Shown: one piece after another, positions 6,959 to 13,659 of the stretch
How positions within the stretch are numbered: the first letter of the stretch is position 1
How the letters are laid out: each line of letters opens with the position of its first letter
Source of the DNA: Pseudobdellovibrionaceae bacterium
Lineage (GTDB): Bacteria > Bdellovibrionota > Bdellovibrionia > Bdellovibrionales > JAMPXM01
DNA: 13,659 bases
NCBI GenBank assembly: GCA_913776405.1
Contig: CAJYOV010000659.1
Location: 1-13,659, forward strand
Direction: 5' to 3'
Position numbers and translations under genes: made by a program
The notes under the pieces: model-generated
Databases searched by the model: none
Seen by the model: the letters and a program-made list of their open reading frames with translations, nothing else
What the model was told of the DNA's origin: nothing

Positions 6959-7167
6959 GTAAGACGATTCGGAGAATTCTGAGACGAACTTTAAGTTCTC
7001 GCATTGCGCAAGAGTCTCCTTCTTCGTGCTTTATTTTTTGGTCTCAGCTTGAGACAGCGATTCACGTTCTCGACACTAGGCGAAAGCCGGGTCGCGTCGG
7101 TTGCTCGCCGAGATCTCCGTTTCATGAATAAGCAAGATCTGTGCTACTCTCAAAGTGAGAGGAACAA
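6959..7167. promoter_or_regulatory. Divergent promoter region between the GYF_2/PilZ gene and lptC
   Basis: No coding sequence is seen in this 209-base gap. It holds repeated TGAGAC motifs at 6980-6985 and 7050-7055 (+) and 7041-7046 (-). The last two form a perfect 6-bp inverted repeat with a 3-base loop. It also holds GAACTT-T-AAGTTC (6986-6998) and the palindrome GAGTCTC (7012-7018). A possible extended -10 for lptC, TGCTACTCT, is at 7142-7150, with only a poor -35 (TTCATG, 7121-7126). These would be operator or promoter parts, and none is proven by sequence alone. Confidence 0.4.
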
Positions 7168-8196
7168 GTGAGTCGACGCAATGGCATCATCATCGCATTG
7201 CTGTTCATCATCCTCGTCATCGAGATCGTCATCGTAGCCCCGAAAGAGCTAGGAACATCCGTGGCGGATGACCTGGCAGCAAAAAAGGCGAGCGAGAAAT
7301 CTCGAGCGAAAGGTTCTGACAAGGGTCAATCGGGCCAAGTCATGAGCGATGTTCATCTCGTCGAAGCTGCTGGCGAAGGTAAAGAGTGGGAACTCTGGGC
7401 CGACAAAGCAATTCGACCAAAAAACAATGAGCAATGGGTTATCGAACAAGTGAAGGTTCACTTCTTCGCCGACAACGGAGTGATGTACACAGTGACGGGC
7501 AACAAAGGGAACGTCGTTCCCGAAAAGAAAGACATCCGCATTTCAGGGAACGTGATTACACGTTCTTCGAACGGCTACGTCTTCAAAACGGAGTCCGTCG
7601 ATTACAACTCGAAAGCGCGCAAACTCGATAGCCCGAACGCGGTCGAAATGATTGGGCCGAAAGACGCCACAGGCGGCGAACTGCACCTGACAGGCGGCGC
7701 ACTCGTAGCGGACTTCGGCACGAACGTCATTTCGATTACGAAAAACATCCGCGCGAAAAGAAAAATTCAGGTCGGCAAAGACAAAGCAGACCGCACCGCG
7801 AATATCCAAGCCCAGCGCGCGCAATTCAGCGGCAAAACGAACGAAGCAAATTTCTTTGGCGACGTCGTGATTGAACTCGAGACGATGCAAATCTCCGGGC
7901 CGCAAGCGAAGTTTGCATACGATCCACGAACGCACATGCTTGATTCGATGCAAGTTGCAGGCGGCGCTCGTGTTTCCGACACCGATAAGTTTGCAACAAG
8001 TGGTTCGGTCGATGTGTTTTTCAAAGACGACCGCGTCGTTTTTAGCGGCGCACCTCGTGTCGTTCAGAATGGTGATGAATTAGTTGGCGACGAAATCATT
8101 CTGATGGATGGTGGTAAAAAAGTTCAGGTGTCGAACGCGAAAGCTCAGCTCGATCCTGATCAAGCACCGAGTTCACGTCAGCAGGAGAAACGCTGA
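7168..8196 (+). CDS. lptC: Lipopolysaccharide export protein LptC with LptA-like C-terminal segment
   Basis: A 342-residue protein, much longer than the usual LptC of about 190. One N-terminal membrane helix (about 6-25, very hydrophobic) anchors it in the inner membrane. Residues 65-200 fit the LptC beta-jellyroll: WELWADKA, then [20 protein letters not shown], then [12 protein letters not shown]. Residues 210-328 repeat the style of the LptA/OstA fold, with [20 protein letters not shown] and [20 protein letters not shown]. LptC passes lipopolysaccharide from the LptBFG transporter to the periplasmic LptA bridge. No separate lptA sits between this gene and lptB, so one chain may do both jobs. 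The start is GTG with GAGAGGA just upstream. The stop overlaps the lptB ATG by one base (TGATG). Confidence 0.85.
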   Translation: MSRRNGIIIALLFIILVIEIVIVAPKELGTSVADDLAAKKASEKSRAKGSDKGQSGQVMSDVHLVEAAGEGKEWELWADKAIRPKNNEQWVIEQVKVHFFADNGVMYTVTGNKGNVVPEKKDIRISGNVITRSSNGYVFKTESVDYNSKARKLDSPNAVEMIGPKDATGGELHLTGGALVADFGTNVISITKNIRAKRKIQVGKDKADRTANIQAQRAQFSGKTNEANFFGDVVIELETMQISGPQAKFAYDPRTHMLDSMQVAGGARVSDTDKFATSGSVDVFFKDDRVVFSGAPRVVQNGDELVGDEIILMDGGKKVQVSNAKAQLDPDQAPSSRQQEKR

Positions 8197-8921
8197 TGAC
8201 ATCGCAACTGACCGTTCAAGGCATTGCTAAGTCGTTCAAACAGCGGAAAGTCGTCGACGGCGTTTCGTTCTCCGTCGATCCAGGCCAAATCGTAGGCCTC
8301 CTCGGTCCGAACGGAGCGGGGAAGACGACAAGCTTCTACATGGTGGTCGGGCTTGTTTCACCAGACGACGGCGACATCATGCTCGGCGATCAATCGATTC
8401 GCAGTATGCCGATGTTTCAACGAGCGCGTGTCGGCTTGAGCTATTTGCCTCAAGAGGCGAGCATCTTCCGCCGATTGACCGTTAAAGAAAACATTCTCGT
8501 CGCACTTGAAGCTCATGACGTTTCAGGCACGGCGAAGCAAGAGAAGCTCGAGCAGCTCTTGGACGAATTCTCGGTTCAGCATATTCGCGATAGCTACGGG
8601 TATGCGCTCTCCGGCGGTGAGCGCCGCCGCGTTGAAATCGCGCGAGCGCTTGCAGGCGATCCGAAATTCATTCTTCTCGATGAACCGTTTGCCGGTATCG
8701 ACCCGATTGCGGTCGCAGATATTCAGCAAATTATCCGCGGCCTCAAAGATCGCGGCATTGGGATCTTGATCACAGACCACAACGTTCGAGAAACGTTGGG
8801 GATCTGCGACATGGCTTACATCATGAAAGACGGCAAAGTGCAGGTTCAAGGCACGGCCGATGAAATCGCAACGTCGGACGTCGCGCGCAGGTTCTACCTG
8901 GGCGAGAACTTCAAGCTTTGA
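8196..8921 (+). CDS. lptB: LptB, ATPase of the lipopolysaccharide export ABC transporter
   Basis: A 241-residue ABC ATPase with every expected motif: Walker A GPNGAGKT (37-44), Q-loop Gln86 in [11 protein letters not shown], signature LSGGE (138-142), Walker B ILLDE (159-163) followed by [10 protein letters not shown], and switch His195 in [15 protein letters not shown] and [10 protein letters not shown] are typical of LptB rather than of amino-acid transporters, and the length matches the family. It drives extraction of lipopolysaccharide from the inner membrane together with LptF and LptG, which are not in this window. AGGAG lies eight bases before the ATG, which overlaps the lptC stop by one base, so the two are translated together. 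rpoN follows after 20 bases. Confidence 0.97.
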   Translation: MTSQLTVQGIAKSFKQRKVVDGVSFSVDPGQIVGLLGPNGAGKTTSFYMVVGLVSPDDGDIMLGDQSIRSMPMFQRARVGLSYLPQEASIFRRLTVKENILVALEAHDVSGTAKQEKLEQLLDEFSVQHIRDSYGYALSGGERRRVEIARALAGDPKFILLDEPFAGIDPIAVADIQQIIRGLKDRGIGILITDHNVRETLGICDMAYIMKDGKVQVQGTADEIATSDVARRFYLGENFKL

Positions 8922-8941
8922 TTCTGAAGGGGATGGTTTAA

Positions 8942-10378
8942 ATGGCAGTAGGTATGAAACAGTCCATGAACCTGTCGCAAACGCTGCGGATGACGCCGCA
9001 GTTGCAACAGGCCATTAAGCTCCTCCAGCTTTCGCGCATGGAACTCGAAACGGCTGTCCGCAAAGAGCTCGAAGAGAACCCTGTTCTCGAAGAACTCGCT
9101 CAAGAACAGAGCGAAGGCGACGACACGCACTCGAACAATAAAGAAAACGACACGCGTGCGGAAGAAGCTCAAGTTGCTGCGGACCAAGATCCTCAGAAAC
9201 AAGATGAATTCGACTGGGAGTCTTATCTCGATACGCAGTACAAGCCGACGCAATCGGGTGGCGTAGGCAACGAAGAAATCATGAACTACGAGAACATGAT
9301 TTCGACGACGGCCACTCTTTACGATCACTTGATGTGGCAGGCCCGTAACTCGGGTTTTAACGACGAAGAGATGAACCTCGCATCGATTCTCATCAGCTAC
9401 ATCGACGATGACGGCTACATCAAAGTTCCGCTCCAACAAGTGGCTGAAGACGAAGGCGTCACAAAAGAAGACCTCGAATCTGTTCTTCCCTTCGTTCAAG
9501 AATTCGATCCGGCCGGCATCGGTGCGCGCGATCTTCAAGAGTGTCTCTTGATCCAAGCGAAGCACATGCAAGAAGACACGAAGGACTTCGTGACGCTCAT
9601 CACGAATCACCTTAAGGATCTTGAGAAGAAAAACTACGAAGGCATCGCGAAGACGATGGGCCGTGATTTGGAAGAAATCGTTGAGATGACGAAACTCATC
9701 TACTCGATGGATCCAAAACCAGGTCGCCAATTCCTCTCAAACGATACGCAGTACGTTTCGCCAGACGTCTATGTCTACAAAGTCGGCGACGAGTATATGG
9801 TGTCGTTGAATGAAGACGGCATGCCTCGTTTGCGGATCTCGAACTTCTACAAAAACGTTCTTCAGGGTAAGTCGGCCAACGACACGACCCAAGAGTACAT
9901 TCAAGAAAAGCTGCGTTCGGCGGTTTGGCTGATCAAGTCAATCCACCAGCGTCAGCGCACGATCTACAAGGTGACCGAGTCGATCGTGAAACACCAAAAA
10001 GACTTTTTTGAAAAAGGCCCCGGCTTCATTAAGCCGATGATCTTGCGCGATATCGCGAACGACATCGGCATGCATGAATCTACGGTCAGCCGTGTCACAA
10101 CGGCCAAGTACGTTCATACGCCTCGTGGAATCTTCGAGCTGAAGTACTTCTTCAACTCGGGTATCAACACGGACGACGGTGACGCACTTGCGAGCGAATC
10201 GGTGAAATTGAAGATCAAAACGCTTGTAAGCGCTGAAGATCCTAAGAACCCGCTCTCGGACCAGAAGATCGTGGACTTGCTCAAGAAAGATGGTATTCAA
10301 ATCGCTAGACGGACAGTCGCCAAGTACCGGGATGTCCTCAAGATTTTGCCATCCAGCAAACGGAAGAAGTACTTCTAA
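8942..10378 (+). CDS. rpoN: RNA polymerase sigma-54 factor RpoN
   Basis: A 478-residue sigma-54. Region I at the N terminus (about 8-50) is the Gln/Leu-rich activator-response segment (LSQTLRMTPQLQQAIKLLQL). Residues 51-110 form an acidic, low-complexity region II. The core-binding domain (about 115-310) includes FDPAGIGARDLQECL and SMDPKPGRQF. A helix-turn-helix that reads the -12 element lies near 366-400 (MHESTVSRVTTAKYV). The RpoN box that reads the -24 element is intact as ARRTVAKYRD (455-464). Length is normal. The ATG follows AAGGGGA by eight bases. The lptB-rpoN pairing is the usual proteobacterial order. No good -24/-12 promoter was found in the gaps of this window. Confidence 0.97.
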   Translation: MAVGMKQSMNLSQTLRMTPQLQQAIKLLQLSRMELETAVRKELEENPVLEELAQEQSEGDDTHSNNKENDTRAEEAQVAADQDPQKQDEFDWESYLDTQYKPTQSGGVGNEEIMNYENMISTTATLYDHLMWQARNSGFNDEEMNLASILISYIDDDGYIKVPLQQVAEDEGVTKEDLESVLPFVQEFDPAGIGARDLQECLLIQAKHMQEDTKDFVTLITNHLKDLEKKNYEGIAKTMGRDLEEIVEMTKLIYSMDPKPGRQFLSNDTQYVSPDVYVYKVGDEYMVSLNEDGMPRLRISNFYKNVLQGKSANDTTQEYIQEKLRSAVWLIKSIHQRQRTIYKVTESIVKHQKDFFEKGPGFIKPMILRDIANDIGMHESTVSRVTTAKYVHTPRGIFELKYFFNSGINTDDGDALASESVKLKIKTLVSAEDPKNPLSDQKIVDLLKKDGIQIARRTVAKYRDVLKILPSSKRKKYF

Positions 10379-10410
10379 TTCCGTAGGCTCGAGATTCGAA
10401 GGAACGATCC

Positions 10411-11979
10411 GTGGCCCTATTTTCTATACTCTTAGGTCTCATCGCGGGCGCGCTCACGGCGTTGCTCGTGAGTCGCATGGGGCGTGCAAACGCCCTTGCG
10501 CGCGCCGAGCGCGAAGCGAAAGACCTTCTGACCGAAGCAAAAGAGAACGCTGACTATTTGGCTGACGAAGCAAAGCTTGCGGCCGATGAAGTCACCGACG
10601 CCGTTTGGTCGCAGTACGAGCAAGAGATTAACGATCTCGAAGCGCGCGTCAAAGCTCTCGACGAAGATTACCGCAAAAAGCGCAGCGCCTCTGACCGCGC
10701 GTTTAACCAAGATTCGCGCGAGGTCCAAAAACAGGCCCAAGCCGTCCAAGAGCGCGAGAAAACCATCCAAGAATGGCAAGATCGTCTCGATAAACGCCGT
10801 AAAGATGGCGACAAGATGCGCTTGGATCTGATCGAGCGATTGAAGGCGATCTCAGGCATTGAGCCTGAAGCTCTCAAAAAGCAACTCGCCGGCGAATTCG
10901 AAGCCCAAACACAAATCGACGCCAAGAAAAAAGCGACCGCTTACGAAGAAGACGTGCGTCTTAACAGCGAAGAGATCGCGAAGAAAATCCTCGCGACAGC
11001 GCTAAATCGTTTCCCTCGCGCGGCGTGCACAGAGCGCGGTGTAGGCGTGGTTGAAATTCCAAATGACGACGTGAAAAAGCGCATGTTGGGCCCAGACGGC
11101 AGCAACATCGCGCTTCTTCAGGATCTTTGCGGCCTCGAAATCGGGATTACAGAAGCGAACACGTTTCAGCTTACAGGCTACGATCCCGTTCGCCGCGAGA
11201 TTACAACTCGGTGTCTCGAAAAACTTCTTCACGAACGTTCGCCGAATCACGATACCGTTCGTCGACTCTACGAAAAAACGCAGAACGACGTCGCACGCAA
11301 AATCGAAAGTGACGGCAATCGCATCGCCGCTGAGCTTGGTCAGAAAGACATGAGCCCCGAAATCAAAAAGATGTTGGGCGCGCTCAGGTACCGTTACTCG
11401 TTTGCACAGAACCAGCACTTTCACGTAGCCGAAGTCGGTTGGCTCTGCGGCATTCTCGCAAGCGAGCTCGGTTTCGTTGATAAAAAAGACGCAAAACGCG
11501 CGGGCTTACTGCACGATGTGGGTAAAGCGATGGACCACAATCAAGAGGGTGGCCACGCTGTACTTGGTGCAGACTTCATCAAGAACAACGGCGAGAAAGA
11601 ACACATTGTTCATGCTGTTCGTGCGCACCACTACGAAGAACAGCCGAGCACAGACCTCTGCTTCCTCGTCATCGGCGCGGACGCGATCTCGGGCGCACGC
11701 CCGGGGGCTCGTCGCTCAACAGCGACCGTCTACAATCAGAAGATCGAAGATCTCACGCGGATTGCTGAAGGGTACAAAGGCGTTCAGAAAAGCTTGATTC
11801 TGAATGCGGGCCGCGAAGTTCGTGTCATTGTCGATGGTCGTCGTGTGAACGACGATCGTGCGCTTCAAATGTGCCGCAAGATCGCCGATCAAATTGAAGA
11901 AGAGTGTCAATATCCGGGTCAGATCAAAGTTGTCGTCATCCGCGAAACCCATGCGGAAGCGACAGCTGGCGGTCGTTAA
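10411..11979 (+). CDS. rny: Ribonuclease Y (membrane-anchored KH/HD endoribonuclease)
   Basis: A 522-residue protein of the normal RNase Y size. It has a membrane anchor (about 3-22), a long coiled coil of Ala/Glu/Lys/Arg (about 28-190), a KH domain (about 208-275), an HD domain (about 325-430) and the typical C-terminal end (about 465-512; AGREVRVIVD and YPGQIKVVVIRET). In the HD domain His338, His368-Asp369 (GLLHDVGKA), His382, His406 and Asp424 match the metal-binding pattern, so activity is expected. The KH loop reads GPDG (227-230) in place of the usual GREG, followed by Ser instead of Arg. RNase Y starts bulk mRNA decay at the membrane. GTG start, AAGGA seven bases upstream and 32 bases after rpoN, so probably the same operon. 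The stop overlaps that of the convergent gene. Confidence 0.95.
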   Translation: MALFSILLGLIAGALTALLVSRMGRANALARAEREAKDLLTEAKENADYLADEAKLAADEVTDAVWSQYEQEINDLEARVKALDEDYRKKRSASDRAFNQDSREVQKQAQAVQEREKTIQEWQDRLDKRRKDGDKMRLDLIERLKAISGIEPEALKKQLAGEFEAQTQIDAKKKATAYEEDVRLNSEEIAKKILATALNRFPRAACTERGVGVVEIPNDDVKKRMLGPDGSNIALLQDLCGLEIGITEANTFQLTGYDPVRREITTRCLEKLLHERSPNHDTVRRLYEKTQNDVARKIESDGNRIAAELGQKDMSPEIKKMLGALRYRYSFAQNQHFHVAEVGWLCGILASELGFVDKKDAKRAGLLHDVGKAMDHNQEGGHAVLGADFIKNNGEKEHIVHAVRAHHYEEQPSTDLCFLVIGADAISGARPGARRSTATVYNQKIEDLTRIAEGYKGVQKSLILNAGREVRVIVDGRRVNDDRALQMCRKIADQIEEECQYPGQIKVVVIRETHAEATAGGR

Positions 11980-12848
11980 AGTCGATCGTCCCAAAGATCC
12001 GCGTTCGAGCCCGAGTCTTCGTCGGGCTCTTCTTCCAAAGCCGCCTCGGGCGCAATAAAGCCTTCTTCTCTCGCATTCCAAACATCGTACAAAAGCTCGT
12101 TCAGTTTCAGAGCTTGCCGCCAGTTTTCGACGAGCATGTCGGCAAACTCAGCTGAATAAAACTCCTTCTTTGAGAACTCCCGTTTTACGTAAAAAGCCTG
12201 CAATCGGAGGAGTTGAATCCGCTTATGATCTTGCGGGTAAAAACGTGGAAACGTTTTAAGAACTTTGTCCATCTCTAGGCCGTTCGGAAACTCGCGCTTA
12301 AACGCTTTCGACTTAAACAGATCGAACATTTCAGACGGGTCGTCGGCAAGCCATGCGCGAACTTTCTTTACCTGTCGTGACGACGGCTCGTACATACCTG
12401 CGCCCGAGAAAATCGAGTCGGGCGACAAGAAGAAGTAAAGGTTTGGATTCTCATCGAAGATTGACTTCGACGGTCGAGACGCTTGGAGATGCACGAAATC
12501 GCGATAGGCAGGGTCACCTCGGCCCACTTTATGCGAAGGTCTGCGAAGTCGACCGAACCCACGGCGAGGGAACTTATAGCCGCGACCCTCTGGCGTGCCG
12601 CCAAGCTTTTCGATGATATGAAATGCGAGGGCTTGTAGCGGCTGAATCAAAAACTCTTGGTGCTCTTTTTTGTGTCGGTCTAACCAATCAGGCGAAGTCG
12701 CCTCACCAGCCTCACGCAAAAACTCGATCGTCTTCTTCGTAAAACGAGCGGGTGTCGCGGGCGCTTTCTTGACTGTTTTTTTGGCTGGTTTCTTGGTCGA
12801 AACTTCGGTCTTTTTGAGTTCGCTTCTGCGCACAGGTTTCTTCGCCAT
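11976..12848 (-). CDS. DUF2461 (TIGR02453-type) family protein
   Basis: A 290-residue soluble protein of unknown function. The first 35 residues are Lys/Pro/Ala-rich and probably disordered. The rest fits DUF2461: an N-terminal helix ending in TKKTIEFLREAGEATSPDWL, a central YRDFVHLQASRP segment, NLYFFLSPD with GAGMYEP, then a helical half with FKREFPNGLEMDKVLKTFPR. The protein ends in a very acidic tail (EEEPDEDSG). Family members are widespread and no reaction is established. ATG 12848 is chosen. A GTG at 12884 would add 12 residues but has no better ribosome binding site. A possible -10, TAGAAT, lies at 12918-12913 on the minus strand. The TAA shares four bases (TTAA, 11976-11979) with the rny stop. 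The gene stands alone between rny and hpf and may be a late insertion into that neighbourhood. Confidence 0.8.
   Translation of the reverse strand: MAKKPVRRSELKKTEVSTKKPAKKTVKKAPATPARFTKKTIEFLREAGEATSPDWLDRHKKEHQEFLIQPLQALAFHIIEKLGGTPEGRGYKFPRRGFGRLRRPSHKVGRGDPAYRDFVHLQASRPSKSIFDENPNLYFFLSPDSIFSGAGMYEPSSRQVKKVRAWLADDPSEMFDLFKSKAFKREFPNGLEMDKVLKTFPRFYPQDHKRIQLLRLQAFYVKREFSKKEFYSAEFADMLVENWRQALKLNELLYDVWNAREEGFIAPEAALEEEPDEDSGSNADLWDDRL
12007..12029 (+). terminator. Probable terminator of the lptC-rny operon, inside the convergent DUF2461 gene
   Basis: GAGCCCGA (12007-12014) and TCGGGCTC (12022-12029) form a perfect 8-bp GC-rich stem with a 7-base loop, 28 bases after the rny stop, followed by TTCTTCC. 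The T-run is poor, but no other candidate lies after rny. The same bases encode the acidic C-terminal tail of the minus-strand protein. Confidence 0.5.
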
Positions 12849-13002
12849 GACCTGAAGATGTCCGAGCAAAGTCTTGAAGTCCACAACCGAGCTTGGCTGT
12901 GTAAAAAACGAAATTCTACAGCCCTCATCACTGATCTAGAAATCGACACTAGGTTAAAAACCGTCGAGAGCCCGATTTTCTTAAACGAGTTTGAGTACGT
13001 TC

Positions 13003-13049
13003 TTTCGAGCGAACTGCAGTCGTCTATTTCTGAACTACTTCGCTCGAAA
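13003..13049. repeat. 11-bp perfect inverted repeat with 25-base spacer
   Basis: TTTCGAGCGAA at 13003-13013 is the exact reverse complement of TTCGCTCGAAA at 13039-13049. In RNA it would make a stable stem with a large loop. In DNA it could be a two-site operator. It ends only 11 bases before the next hairpin. Confidence 0.7.
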
Positions 13050-13060
13050 ATCGTGAAAAG

Positions 13061-13086
13061 ACTGCGAGTCTCGTCAGGCAGTTTTT
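13061..13086 (+). terminator. Terminator-like hairpin in the divergent gap
   Basis: ACTGC (13061-13065) pairs with GCAGT (13078-13082) across a 12-base loop, followed by five T at 13082-13086 and preceded by AAAAG. On the minus strand the stem is followed by CTTTT. No called gene on either strand reads into it, which suggests an unannotated short transcript. The stem is short, so this is moderate evidence. Confidence 0.45.
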
Positions 13087-13230
13087 GAGAGCCCATAAGA
13101 GCAAAGCTCACTTTCTCACAATGATACGCCCGTGCCGACAAAGTATCCGCGAAAATGCGCCATTCCCCTCTGCACTTTGGTCAAGCCCGCTCCGATAAGA
13201 GGAAAGACTCATTTGAAAGGAAGCTAGGTA

Positions 13231-13614
13231 ATGACAGTCGATTTCACGTTCATTCACGTCGATACTTCGGAAGCCCTCATGCAATACGCGCAGGAGCGCC
13301 TCGAGAAGATCGAAAAGTTTGAACTCAAGCCCATGGACGTTCATTTCACCGTGTCCATGCACCAGCACGAATGCATTGTTGAAGTCAGTGTTCTGGAAGG
13401 CCGTCGTAAGTTTCGCGCTGAAGGTGTATCGGACGACTTCTACCGTTCGGTCGAGATGGTCGTAAACAAACTGACACGCCAGCTCTCGAAAGATAAGAGC
13501 CGCGTCAAAAACCACAAGAATCCTGAGAAGTCGAACTATGGCAAAATCGCCCGACTCAATGACCAACTCGAGCCTGACTACACTCTCGTAAAGCCACTCC
13601 GGAAGGTTGGCTAA
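13231..13614 (+). CDS. hpf: Ribosome hibernation promoting factor, HPF/RaiA family (short form)
   Basis: A 127-residue HPF/YfiA-type protein. Residues 1-95 match the beta-alpha-beta-beta-beta-alpha ribosome-binding domain: FIHVDTSEALMQYAQERLEKI, FTVSMHQHECIVEVSV, FRAEGVSDDFYRSVEMVVNKL and the basic RQLSKDKSRVKNHK. Such proteins sit in the decoding centre of resting 70S ribosomes and block translation. A 32-residue tail follows. It is too short for the C-terminal dimerisation domain of long HPF and is nearer in size to the tail of RaiA, so whether it promotes 100S dimers or blocks them cannot be told. AAAGGAAG precedes the ATG. hpf normally follows rpoN directly, whereas here rny and a DUF2461 gene lie between. 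Confidence 0.93.
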   Translation: MTVDFTFIHVDTSEALMQYAQERLEKIEKFELKPMDVHFTVSMHQHECIVEVSVLEGRRKFRAEGVSDDFYRSVEMVVNKLTRQLSKDKSRVKNHKNPEKSNYGKIARLNDQLEPDYTLVKPLRKVG

Positions 13615-13659
13615 ACGTGGCCTCATGGGGGCGCTGCCCAAGCGGCGCTCACTCATGCC

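Larger units (their letters stand above)
12849..13230. other. Gap of about 380 bases between the DUF2461 gene and hpf
   Basis: This divergent gap is visibly more AT-rich than its neighbours. It contains a possible promoter for the DUF2461 gene, an 11-bp inverted repeat (13003-13049), a terminator-like hairpin (13061-13086) and, near 13216-13223, the AAAGGAAG ribosome binding site of hpf. A plus-strand frame of 76 codons (12858-13088) is open, but it has no proper ribosome binding site and uses codons such as CTA, TTA, AGG and AGA that the neighbouring genes avoid, so I do not call it a gene. A small RNA is possible. No convincing hpf promoter was found. Confidence 0.5.

Noticed and set aside
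8894..9730. Long open frame on the minus strand opposite the start of rpoN
   Set aside because: It lies wholly against conserved lptB/rpoN coding sequence, has Arg/Phe/Val-rich noise-like composition and no family match; it results from codon bias.
12858..13088. Plus-strand 76-codon frame in the gap before hpf
   Set aside because: The only spaced purine run touches the ATG, the start is nine bases from the divergent DUF2461 start, and codon use differs from all neighbours. It is kept only as a remote possibility.
12680..13141. Minus-strand frame of 153 codons across the start of the DUF2461 gene and the gap
   Set aside because: It overlaps the conserved DUF2461 N-terminal region in another frame and its product is Ser/Arg-rich with no recognisable domain.
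13178..13198. TCCGATAA near hpf, resembling the -10 of a flagellar sigma-28 promoter
   Set aside because: The -10 part matches well, but the expected -35 at the right distance matches at only about three of eight bases.
13618..13659. Possible start (GTG 13618 or ATG 13625) of a further gene after hpf
   Set aside because: Only about a dozen codons are visible, with no strong ribosome binding site or recognisable residues, so no frame can be supported.

Overview
The window reads as chromosomal DNA of a predatory or gliding deltaproteobacterium-like organism, most likely Bdellovibrionota. This is inferred from three things. It carries a Myxococcus-type Glt/Agl motility gene set at moderate GC (roughly half, judged by eye; Myxococcus is far richer). 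It has an RNase Y gene next to rpoN. It also has a shortened Lpt/RpoN/Hpf neighbourhood. No mobile element, CRISPR array, tRNA or rRNA was seen.

Region 1 (1-6210, all +) is a compact operon for an energised envelope-spanning machine. In order it holds the 3' end of a large TPR protein (GltD-like), a TPR lipoprotein (GltE), a small exported protein (GltF position), an FHA/TonB-like transmembrane protein (GltG/PglI family), a TolQ/ExbB/MotA-type stator (AglR-like) and two TolR/ExbD-type stators (AglQ- and AglS-like). A strong intrinsic terminator follows the last gene. The stators are expected to turn proton flow into movement that GltG passes across the periplasm to the TPR proteins and the outer envelope. 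Two tandem hairpins and a very strong ribosome binding site separate gltG from aglR.

Region 2 (6239-6958, -) is a convergent gene for a cytoplasmic protein with two GYF_2 modules and a PilZ domain, a candidate cyclic-di-GMP receptor beside the gliding genes. A 209-base divergent promoter region with repeated TGAGAC motifs follows.

Region 3 (7168-11979, +) is an operon of lptC, lptB, rpoN and rny. The LptC protein carries a second, LptA-like segment at its C terminus, and no separate lptA lies between lptC and lptB. LptB is a textbook ABC ATPase, RpoN is complete and RNase Y is complete.

Region 4 (11976-13614) holds a minus-strand DUF2461 gene whose stop codon overlaps the rny stop, then a gap of about 380 bases with an 11-bp inverted repeat and a terminator-like hairpin, and then hpf on the plus strand. 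The usual lptB-rpoN-hpf order is thus kept but interrupted by rny and the DUF2461 gene. The last 45 bases hold no gene that can be called.
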